Position numbers and translations under genes: made by a program. DNA of 64,000 nt from Cristatella mucedo (taxonomy: Eukaryota; Bryozoa; Phylactolaemata; Cristatellidae), in contig WPIO01000029.1 of assembly GCA_009760855.2 (NCBI GenBank), positions 2,898,001 to 2,962,000 of the forward strand. Direction: 5' to 3'. How positions within the stretch are numbered: position 1 is the first letter of the stretch; the number at the start of each line of letters is the position of its first letter. Positions 1-8,492 of this stretch are shown here, in pieces. The notes beneath the pieces are model-generated. The model did not search any database, had not been told where the DNA came from, and saw nothing but the letters and a program-made list of their open reading frames with translations.

Positions 1-157
1 TAGCGACTCATAAATAGGAGATAACCAAACTCATGTCAGAAAATGATCGATCAACAAAGAACACGGATATCCAGGGAGTCTGTGACTGAGAGTGCACTAA
101 GTTTCCCTTGCTGCAAAGCGTAGTTGTGGTAAGGTCTTCCCACGATCTTCAAAAAAA

Positions 158-305
158 TAATTCATTTGTATAGCGCCCCAAGAGAACTTAATCTCTATTC
201 AGGTGCTTCACATATGCCACGGGGCTCCAGCCCACGAACTCAGCCAGACCTTGGTCGGGGCGAGCACCTTAACCGCTGGACCAAACCAGCTTGGCTCAAC
301 GATTC
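158..305 (-). mobile_element. SINE-A copy (tRNA-derived, LINE-type tail)
   Basis: Read on the minus strand this has a tRNA-like head with an A box (TGGTCCAGCGGTTAAGG) and a B-box-like GGGCTCGAGCCC (degenerate here). The tail contains AGCGCC, AGAGATTAAGTTCTCT and GGCGCT. Nine further full or partial copies are in the window. The name SINE-A is mine. Confidence 0.8.
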
Positions 306-501
306 TATCACTGGTTGGGGGAGCAAGGGAAACATTGCAGTTGCTGAAATATATCGAGCAGGAATTGAATGCAGAAACATACTATTGGGTCATGGATCGG
401 GTAAAGAATCCTGAAAAAGCAGCAGTTTTAGAATGGAGAGAAGTGGCAACCTCATTATAGAGCCACCACGTTGTGAGTGTTGTTCCTCTATCAAATGACA
501 G
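158..501. repeat. 344-bp duplicated module, copy 1
   Basis: This block recurs at 11,032-11,375 with only a few percent differences. Its left ~145 bp is a SINE-A copy on the minus strand. Its right ~200 bp is unrelated to the SINE and appears nowhere else in the window. In the right part, both copies keep the same plus-strand reading frame. It reads roughly LLKYIEQELNAE, then a Trp-Met-Asp stretch, and ends in EWREVATSL and a TAG stop at about 460. I do not recognise that peptide. Sequence outside the two copies does not match, so the SINE and its flank moved together, by 5' transduction or as a longer composite element. Confidence 0.75.
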
Positions 502-756
502 CAAGAGATCGGATTGTTCTCTTAGGTACCAAAGCGGGGACAGCTGTTGTGCAGCAGTATGGTGTTGGTCTTGGCCACCAATAATGGTAGCAGAACCTTT
601 CGTGTCCTTGTCACTGGATCAGTCTGCTAGATTCGACACGTTGTTTCTGTTATTGAAATCTGTATTCAGTTGTGCCGAGTACTAGCAGTGAAAAGACTTC
701 ATGTTGATTTAAGATTTAAGAGTTCAGGAAAGAGTGATGCATTTCTGGTGTTCGAG

Positions 757-912
757 ATGAACCCTTCCAAGCTAGGCGTAGTTTTGCTAATGTAACCGAG
801 GTCGTGGGCTCGAATCCTGCAGTGGGCGATCCTTTATCGCCACTGCAAGCGGTGGTGATAGCCGGAAAGGCTCTTCTGTCGCTATACAAAAGAGGCTGTT
901 AAATCAGCTAGC
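757..912 (+). mobile_element. SINE-B copy (second tRNA-derived SINE)
   Basis: A B-box-like GGGCTCGAATCC is followed by a body found many times here: GCGATCC, then GCAAGCGGTGGTGATAGCC, then AAGGCTCTTCTGTCGCTATA, ending near GTTAAATCAGCTAGC. The A-box half is degraded in this copy. This family lacks the SINE-A/LINE tail. The name SINE-B is mine. Confidence 0.7.
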
Positions 913-1654
913 ATTTATTTATTTATTAATGCTATTAATAATTATAATAATAAGTGATGCAGGAGTTTCCAGGTTTTATCCCCTTTTTTGTCGTGAGAGG
1001 CTGGTATTATGTAAGTGTATGCTTTCTAGCGCAGCAGCTGGCACTTACCTTGCTTGTGATTGCTATCGAGTATCGTTTGAATCATTGGGAATGTTTCAGT
1101 TGTCACCTGCTGCTCTTGACTTTTTGTAACGGTTTTAGTTTTGTGTATTCGTATCATCTACTTGCCTGGTTCTGGCATGCCTGGGCCGTCTCTTGTCAGG
1201 CACTTTCATCGTCTATGCCAGTGGTATGTATCCTGGAGAATGCCAACGTGCGGTTGGATTTCTTATGGTTTCAAATAGCATCTCGGTCGGGATATACGAC
1301 TGTTATATGCTTTGGCTGGAACTCATTTCACTCGGCCTCATTATAGACACCGGTCCACCAGCGTAGGCATGCTCATGCGAGTGACGTTCTTAATGTTTTT
1401 CGTTCGTCACAGTGCTTGCCCTCATGACTTGGCCTTGCATACTCAAGTACGATTTGGCTTCACCGTTGAAACGCTATCTTCAGCCTACTGATTCGCGCCC
1501 GAATCCGACGAAGTGGTCAGCTACCAGTGACTGTCAAGGTACGAGCTGAGACCATTTTGTTCTGAGCAAAGGAAAGCGCACAGTGGTTACAGCAGGTGCA
1601 AGGGCATAACTCTGCCTCGTAATTGCGCGACCGGTTCATTTATTTTAGGTTTCA
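913..1654. other. no recognisable gene
   Basis: A hydrophobic plus-strand reading frame (954-1346) is present, but it has no recognisable domain, no good splice context and a composition expected of T-rich DNA. I see nothing else supportable. Confidence 0.5.
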
Positions 1655-1808
1655 AATATTTGTATAGCACCCTTGGAGAGCTTAATCTCTATCGAGGCGC
1701 TTCACATGTGCCACAGGGCTCGAGTCTTTGACGTCGGTCAACTGCATTCACCTTGACCTCGGTCGTTAAGGGCTAGCACATTGACCACTGGGCCAAACCA
1801 GCATGGCG
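1655..1808 (-). mobile_element. SINE-A copy, degenerate
   Basis: The LINE-like tail (TTGTATAGCACC, then GAGCTTAATCTCT, then GGCGCTTCACATGTG) and the tRNA-like head (GGCCCAGTGGTCAATGTG read on minus) are recognisable. Extra sequence lies between them. Confidence 0.7.
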
Positions 1809-1974
1809 CCGTGCTCACGTTTGCCATGCCTGCCACTGTGCAGATTGCGTGTCAGTCGACAAAGTGCATGCATGAATGCATGCAGGGGCCTAGCGCTGCA
1901 GCTCGTGCACTGCTTCCTGTCTGCCGTCAGCCAGAGCGGCAGAGCTGGATCTGTCGGTTTAGCAAGTCCGAGTT

Positions 1975-2915
1975 CCCCCCTCCTCATCACCCCCTCCCCA
2001 TCACCCCTCCTCATCACCCCCTCCCCATCACCCCTCCTCATCACCCCCTCCCCATCCCCCCTCCCCATCACCCCTCCCCATCACCCCTCCCCATCCCCCC
2101 CCCCCCCCCCCCCCCCCCCCACCCCCCCCCCCCCTCCCCCCCCCCCATCACCCCTCCCCATCACCCCTCCCCATCACCCCTCCCCATCACCCCTCCTCAT
2201 CACCCCCTCCCCATCACCCCTCCTCATCACCCCCTCCCCATCACCCCCTCCCCATCACCCCTCCCCATCACCCTCACCCCCCCCCCATCACCCCTCCCCA
2301 TCACCCCTCCCCATCACCCCTCCCCATCACCCCTCCCCATCACCCCTCCCCATCACCCCTCTCCATCTGCCCTCCCCATCTGCCCTCCCCATCACCCCTC
2401 CCATCACCCCCTCCCATCACCCCCTCCCATCACCCCCTCCCATCACCCCCTCCCATCACCCCCTCCCATCACCCCCTCCCATCACCCCTGCCCATCACCC
2501 CTGCCCATCACCCCTCTCCATCTGCCCTCCCCATCACCCCTCCCCATCACCCCTCCCATCACCCCCTCTCCATCATCCCCTCTCCATCACCCCCTCCCAT
2601 CACCCCTTCCCATCACCCCCTCCCATCACCTCCTCCCATCACCCCTGCCCATCACCCCTGCCCATCATCACCCCTTCCCATCTCCCCCTCCCATCACCCC
2701 TCCCCATCACACCTCCCCATCACCCCCCTGCCCATCACCCCTGCCCATCACCCCTGCCCATCACCCCTGCCCATCACCCCTGCCCATCACCCCTGCCCAT
2801 CACCCCTGCCCATCACCCCTGCCCATCACCCCTGCCCATCACTCCTGCCCATCACCCCTGCCCATCACTCCCTCCCCATCACCCCCTCCCCATCACCCCC
2901 TCCCCATCACTTCCC
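1975..2915. repeat. C-rich 13-bp minisatellite (about 940 bp)
   Basis: This is an array of a 13-bp unit close to CCCCTCCCCATCA. Variant blocks include CCTCCTCATCACC near 1,980-2,060, CCTCCCATCACCC near 2,395-2,490 and CCTGCCCATCACC near 2,730-2,870. A near-pure C run sits at about 2,095-2,145. Because 13 is one more than a multiple of three and the unit has no stop, every forward frame reads the same 13-residue Pro/His/Ser/Thr/Ile cycle. That produces long overlapping spurious reading frames. The minus strand is dense in G runs of three to four, which suits G-quadruplexes. Confidence 0.95.
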
Positions 2916-3657
2916 TCCCTTACAGGGTGCTGTGTCGCCGAAAGTGCAAAAGCCACTTTGATGTTTTGCCTGCACTGCTCTGGTGCAAAGGATGTCTTAT
3001 TTGCCATCCGAAGAGAAGCAGGCATGGAGCAGCCTACTTCGTTTACCTTGGGGGTGATGTGTGTGGCACTAATTGCATGCTGAACGCTTGCAGGCTTCGA
3101 CGAATGGCATTCCTGCCTGCATCCAAAAGTAAGCAGCAGACTGTTAGTAACACTTGGGTGTCCTCTCAGACAATTAGGCTGTCATGTGATCTGCTCTCTT
3201 CAGGCAGATACCCTTTACTGTGATCTGGGGTGGTCATGTGGTCTTTAAACTGAGCGACTGCTGCTGCTGCCCTCTTCTTGCTACTTTTCTTCTCGTGTGA
3301 ATGCAAAGGCCTCCACATGGCCAATGCTTGCTGTTTTTGCTGTAAATACCCCACCTCAGTTTAAGTTGGGTTTACATAGTCCATATCGAATCCTCAGCCG
3401 TTTGTTAGCTTGTCAGCCGAGACTGCTGCTGCTGCTGCTTCTAGTCACAAGCTTTGCAGCTGCTAGCCAGAAATTTTGCTACTGTTCTTATGGCTGTTCC
3501 TTCTCGGGATGCACAAGTCTGATCGCATTTATTTGCATCATCATTGGGGGCCAAGCATAAACTGTCACAAAATACCCGAACACAATTCTAAATTTTGGCT
3601 GTAGCCCGACCGAGGCAGCCCGTGCCTTGCTGGTTTGGCCCAGTGATTAAATAAATA

Positions 3658-3860
3658 AATAAAATTCATTTGTATAGCATCCTAAGAGAACTTAATCTGT
3701 ATTTATGCACTTCACATATGCCACACCCGAGCCCACGACCTCGCTCATTAAATACATTCAACTTCACCGTAGTTGTGTGTGTGCATCAAATACATTCACC
3801 TTGACGTTGGTCGTTGTCGGCAAGTACCTGGTTTGGCTCAGTGGTTAAGGTGCTCGCCCT
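3658..3860 (-). mobile_element. SINE-A copy, rearranged
   Basis: A SINE-A tail (ATTTGTATAGCATCC, then AGAGAACTTAATC) is followed by a B-box relic and then by a head copy in the opposite orientation (TGGCTCAGTGGTTAAGGTGC). The head forms the centre of the hairpin annotated next. Confidence 0.65.
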
Positions 3861-3925
3861 TAACGACTGAGCCGAACCAGGTACTCGCCGACAACGTCCA
3901 ACGTCAAGGTGAATGTATTTGATGC
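3783..3925. repeat. long hairpin: 66-bp inverted arms, 11-nt loop
   Basis: Arm 3783-3848 is the reverse complement of 3860-3925 at 62 of 66 positions by my alignment, with an 11-nt loop (GGTGCTCGCCC). The arms contain the SINE-A head and the linker CATTCACCTTGACG, also seen at about 1,746. Any transcript would fold into a near-perfect 66-bp duplex. Confidence 0.9.
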
Positions 3926-4162
3926 ACTCACACACACACACACACACACACATGCTTGCTCGCTCGCTCGCACGCACACACACACGATATGAAAGAGGAG
4001 AGAGAGAGAGCCTGAAAGTATAGAGGGAGATTAGGAGAAAGAAAGCAGGAGAGAGAAGGAGGGAAGGAGTGAGGAAGAAAGGTTAGGAAAGGGACGGAGG
4101 GAGAGGAAGGAGCAAAGGGTGAGTGAATGAGAGGGAGAGAAAGCAAGAGTGAGAGAAAGGCT

Positions 4163-4196
<34 letters not shown>

Positions 4197-4215
4197 GAAT
4201 GAGGGAATGAGAGTT
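3926..4215. repeat. CA and GA low-complexity tract
   Basis: Short (CA)n runs at 3930-3952 and 3972-3986 lead into about 200 bp of purine-rich GAGA sequence. No gene is visible. Confidence 0.85.
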
Positions 4216-4732
4216 TTGTAGGGCTGCTTAAGAGTGGAATTTCGGAATAGAACGTGACTTCCCAGTCGAAAAACGGGAATAGAAGAAAAAGGCCTTAGAT
4301 TACATTAAGAGTCATGCAGCTTTTCTGCCTATGTCTTTGGCACCCGAAGTCTGGCATAGAGCTCCACAGTTTGGGACTCGAAAAGCAAATAAGCAGTTGT
4401 GGCCTTCTTTAGTGAGTTGGGTGGCCTAGGCAGATTTCGAGCCCAATTGGTAGGGGTGCCCAGGTGCAAATAAGAGCCCTGAGCATGGGAAAATTGAGGT
4501 CTCAAAGCGAGTTACACGAGTGAGGCACTTGGAAGCATGCGCAGAGATTCCATGACGGCTTATGCATAGATGACACAAAGGGAGCGGGGCTTATGAGCTT
4601 GATGCCATGCAGAAGTACTGGTACACCTTTCTGTCGGTGGTGGCTGTTGTGCCAGCAGCAGCCTGCGCTGGTGCTTAGAAGTCCACGACAGTGACGCCAG
4701 TATGAGCTCCAGTCAGCGATCTTTCGTATATA

Positions 4733-5562
4733 GGAAGCAGCAGAACACTTGAAGGCCACTCTTCGTCGGGTCGTTTGGCAGAGGATGCCGTCAGCGCCAC
4801 GAAAGATCCAGAAGATGCTGCCTCGGCGGTTGGAGCAGCAGCAGCAGCACGTGATGATGGCTCGCACACGGTGACTACGAGTGCCAACTCGGCTGATCTG
4901 GCTGCCTCGGCCGTCACCACGGAGGGTATTCGCGGCTGTGCACGGCTCGGGCTTATGCAGCTTTCGTGGCCGCACGCGAGTTGGACCCCCTGGCTGAGAC
5001 CCCGGCCAACGATCGTTTGTATGCAGCAGGACGCCGCCGCCACGAGCCAGCCGCCGGAAGCCTGGACGGACTGTCATTTTTGCCCGACATACACGAGATG
5101 CCGTCGCACGAGGTCGACGAGTCTGCTGCTGCCGCCACCGGCTTTGCCGAAAGTTTGCTCCTCGAGGCAGACCAGGACGAGCTCAGCCTTCCACCGGATT
5201 TCCTCGCTGGCCACTTTAGCGAAAGTGTCGAGATCAACGACGCTGACAATGCCTTCCAACTGTCGTCGTCGGAGCGAGGACGCTTCACGCATGTCGAAGT
5301 GGATCCGGAGTCTGTGGACCTGGTGACGAGTGCCCTGGAGACGGCCATCGCCTCGGCCGCATCGAGTTTGGTCACAGGCGAGAGCGAAGACGATCAGCTG
5401 GCGCCAGAGGCCGAGTCACCGCTTCGTCAGCGAGCCAGCGGTCGCGACCGGCAGCACTCGCAGCAGTTGGCTGTGGAGGTGCCGTGCCAGGACTCGGACT
5501 CGGATTTTGAGGTCCTGTCAGTCGATGATTTTGATGTCCACGGTGATGTCTCTGCCGACTAA
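4733..5562 (+). CDS. RETREG/FAM134-like ER-phagy receptor, C-terminal part
   Basis: RETREG proteins are reticulon-homology membrane proteins that bind Atg8/LC3 through a C-terminal LIR to drive ER-phagy. What I see is an acidic, Ser/Ala-rich C-terminal region. An AAREL segment resembles the family's AAKEL. QDELSLPPD matches the DELSL.LP motif. A DLVTSALETAIASAASSLV helix follows. A terminal LIR-like DSDFEVLSVDDFD sits in an acidic context, ending at TAA 5560-5562. The frame is open from 4897 for the main part. An in-phase acidic stretch at 4733-4925 lies in another frame. A 35-nt GT...AG segment (4926-4960, ending TTATGCAG) would join the two in phase. Otherwise this is an indel or a longer intron. 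I could not find the N-terminal reticulon domain upstream, so the gene is partial here or its exons are missed. GC is much higher than in the flanks. Confidence 0.6.
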
Positions 5563-7029
5563 CTGCACAGTTCCTTTTCGTCAGATGGCAAGATCCCGGT
5601 CGTGGTTGTGGCCGGACTGGCCCTAGCCTGGGCAGCAGAGTGCGGTCGTCTGATTGTGGGTAAAATATTCTAAACTGATCTGTCATGTGTTCAGCTTCTT
5701 CGATTTGCTTTTCTTCTAGCCCTCCTTAAGACAAATGTCACTATTGCAGTGGTGCAACAGGTGTTGCACAATACTGAATGGTCTTTGAAATTGCATGCCC
5801 TTCCTCGCAGAGCTGCCTCAGTATGCACATTGTGGTAGGACAAAAGTTACATATGAATACACTTGTGCCGGTCATTGTTGTATTCTTCCAAAACATGGAA
5901 AGCCCTTTCACGACATCTTTCATCAGTCCTGGTGGGTCATGCTGAGCGCGGAATTCTGAGCGCCTATTTTGTCTGTGCCGATTGGATCGCTTACTTTGTC
6001 TGTACAGGTGTGACATTTTTATCTAGGTTGAAAGGTTTATCAAGGTTATCAAGGTTGCTTTAGGAGTTCGATGGATTCTCTTGGCTCTCGGGGATGACCG
6101 AATTTGATGTAGCTTGACTCGGATTAGTTTGGCTAGGACTAGTCTGAATTGGTTTTGACCCTTTACGCCAACCGTGTATTGGGTAAATTCCCGGATATAT
6201 TGCTAGCTAAAATAATATTGCAACCTATTAGTGTGAGTGCAAAGAGGACAGATTTAATCTTTGAAAAATTTGCGATAAAGTATACATTGAAGTATGCTGG
6301 TAAAATAAGGTTATAGCTGCACAGCATCTTTTTTGTTTCAAGTGAACTGTTGCTCAGTGACCAGGTCAATTCCTGTACGTTTATCTCACGAGCTATAGTT
6401 TCTAGAGTGAAGAAATTCAACTGTATTGTTACTCTTGTGAGTAGGCATTGCCGTGCAGGAGTCGTTCATTCGCTCTTATCAATCCAGCTGGCCACCAACT
6501 ATTATGAGCACTCGAAGAACTTCACCAACCGTTTGTAATGGCTTTTCGGTGTGGATCGGCTCAACTTTCGGTGGAAGAGTTCCCGAGTCAGGAAAATCGA
6601 TCAAATAGGGCTGGATGCAAAATATGCATTGAAGATTGATCAAGTTTTTAAGCAAGTTAAGTATCAGATTGGTCTATCTAAAGTCGAAGGAGTATTTATC
6701 ATCGGGAACTGCACGAATACCCGGCATTGCTTTCGGAAGTTTCCCTTTGGATTTTAGAAGGCGTTCGCAATTATGTTTCTATGGGTGTGCAACAAGTGCA
6801 ATGGCTAACTGACGTGCTACCAGCCTAGCAGGTCGGCATGCCTCTTATGTTCTGAAGCTAAACGTTGGCCAATGAGTATGATAGAAGCGTCAACGTGCAC
6901 AGGGGCAGCTTTCAGGTCAGCCGTGATAGGGGCCCTTGCCTTAGTGGGTTTAACTAGGGAACCTAGGACCACCTGTAGCTCGGATCTAGCCAAATAGAAC
7001 CGCGTGGAGGTGGCAAACGTACACAAAAT
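5563..7029. other. intergenic, no recognisable feature
   Basis: Probable 3' UTR of the preceding gene, then AT-rich unique sequence. Short reading frames here show no recognisable motif. No canonical AATAAA was found close after the stop codon. Confidence 0.5.
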
Positions 7030-7490
7030 GTTCGCTTGTTACTAAATACAGCAGAACACTATGAACTGTATTTGAAAGTAGGTAGTCTTGCCTGTGGATC
7101 TGATGTGGTCGTCTAACGAAAAGTCACTTTGGAATAGGACACAGATTTCGTGCAGATTCAACAGGAGATATGGTGGCAGAGCCAAATTTGAGCGTTAGGT
7201 TTTCCGATTTCTGAATCATCCTTGGTTTGCCCATTACTAGTAGGATGGTTTTTATCATCATTCAATTTAAGAAGTTTGTTGCCATCCATGTGCAGATGTC
7301 ATCAATACATGCAGCAAGGGAGTTAAGATAATTCAACATGCTCGAGGGCTGGGAGGGATCAAAGCAAAGGTGAGTGTCATCTGCATAGAAGTGAAAGCCT
7401 AGATTGTGCATGTCAATCACATAGGCAAGAAGGAGAGTATAAACCGTGAAAAGAACCGGGCCAAGTACAGAGTCCTGAGGTACCCCATAC
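7030..7490 (-). mobile_element. LINE (CR1/L2-type) reverse-transcriptase remnant
   Basis: Read on minus, this aligns to the intact LINE at 56,611-58,413 from YGVPQ through the YADD catalytic box to the NFLKLNDDK segment, with point changes and gaps. It is 5' and 3' truncated. The same protein order in a decayed copy supports the call. Confidence 0.8.
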
Positions 7491-7526
7491 TTCAGTGTTT
7501 CCTCGGATGATTAGTGTTGCAGTGCC

Positions 7527-7554
7527 AGCTACCACACAGCAACGTGTGGTAGCT
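7527..7554. repeat. short perfect hairpin
   Basis: AGCTACCACAC and its exact reverse complement GTGTGGTAGCT flank a 6-nt loop. It lies in sequence of unknown origin next to the LINE remnant. Confidence 0.8.
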
Positions 7555-8492
7555 GATGAAGCCTTTGGGCGTTGCCCGAACGAGCCAACTTCGTGTGGTG
7601 GCTCTTCAAGCGTTACCGGAACGGCCCAACAGTAGGCAGTCCGCTCGTTTAGCATTCTACTGCTATCGATAGCAGTGGTCCCGCTTCGACGAACCCAAGT
7701 TTCATAGATATGGTATACCAAGCCAGCCGCCCTACGACGCGCACACACGATCTCCGGAGTTACTGCTTAGAGCTTGGTGTTCCTCATTAAAAACTTACTA
7801 CTTTCGAGTGTGTATTTCCCAACGGTATTTTGCCTTAAGAACAAAACAACCTTCGTCCATTCACATCAATACTCTTCACCCACTGAGAAAGTATCTGAAC
7901 AATTGCAGTGCAGTGCCAGTGATGCCCAGAAGAGAGGAGGCGATCGAGGAGAAACAAACAGTCCGCTCGGGCAAATGTCCCGTTCCCCCAGCCATGGCCA
8001 TACAAACTGCAATTTATAGCGGTTAGCTTCTAAAAGATAAAAGTGCATACTAGTAAACTACACAGGTAGACAAAATTTCTAAGCTGCAGTCGGTGGCCAC
8101 AGTTGTTTTTCATAAAGCTCAGTATTTGCATATGGTTTACGGAATACTCAATCAAGGCCAAAGACCCTCGTCGGAGTACGCATCCGTTCTAATGAGTATG
8201 GAGGCCACGCCCCAACTGTCTTACCAATGACAATGTCAGGGTCATTCGTCAATGGTATCATTCACACTGGTTCTTGGGCAATAATAGTGATATTCCACTT
8301 TCATAAATTTGGCGGGCCTACTTTAACCACATTTGGCTTGGAATCGCGGAAGTTTAGTGGACGGTAGTGGACGGCAGCCCGGGTGCTCTCGTTCATGCCC
8401 ATCATTTTTGCCAGGGGCGCTTGGTAATTTTCCAGGGCGAGCACGAGCTCTCTCTCGTTGTCGCGTTCACTCGTGCGCTGGCCGCGATGTAG
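7555..8492. other. intergenic and ERMARD upstream region
   Basis: No repeat or gene is recognised. GC content climbs sharply from about 8,330, where the 5' UTR and promoter of the ERMARD homologue probably lie. No TATA box is evident. Confidence 0.4.

Noticed and set aside
954..1346. Hydrophobic 130-codon frame that could be a membrane protein
   Set aside because: There is no recognisable family or supporting signal. T-rich DNA yields such frames by chance.
2938..3090. Possible reticulon-domain exon after the CTTACAG acceptor (CVAES, then a hydrophobic stretch)
   Set aside because: The resemblance to the RETREG N-terminal region is weak, spacing is wrong and no consistent donor or partner exons were found.
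1781..3223. Long plus-strand reading frames of 426 and 480 codons, very rich in Pro, His, Ser and Thr
   Set aside because: They are a by-product of the 13-bp minisatellite, which is stop-free in all forward frames. The non-repetitive ends show no domain.
4502..5077. 191-codon minus-strand frame
   Set aside because: Overlaps the RETREG-like coding region. No motif, and it is best explained as an antisense shadow.
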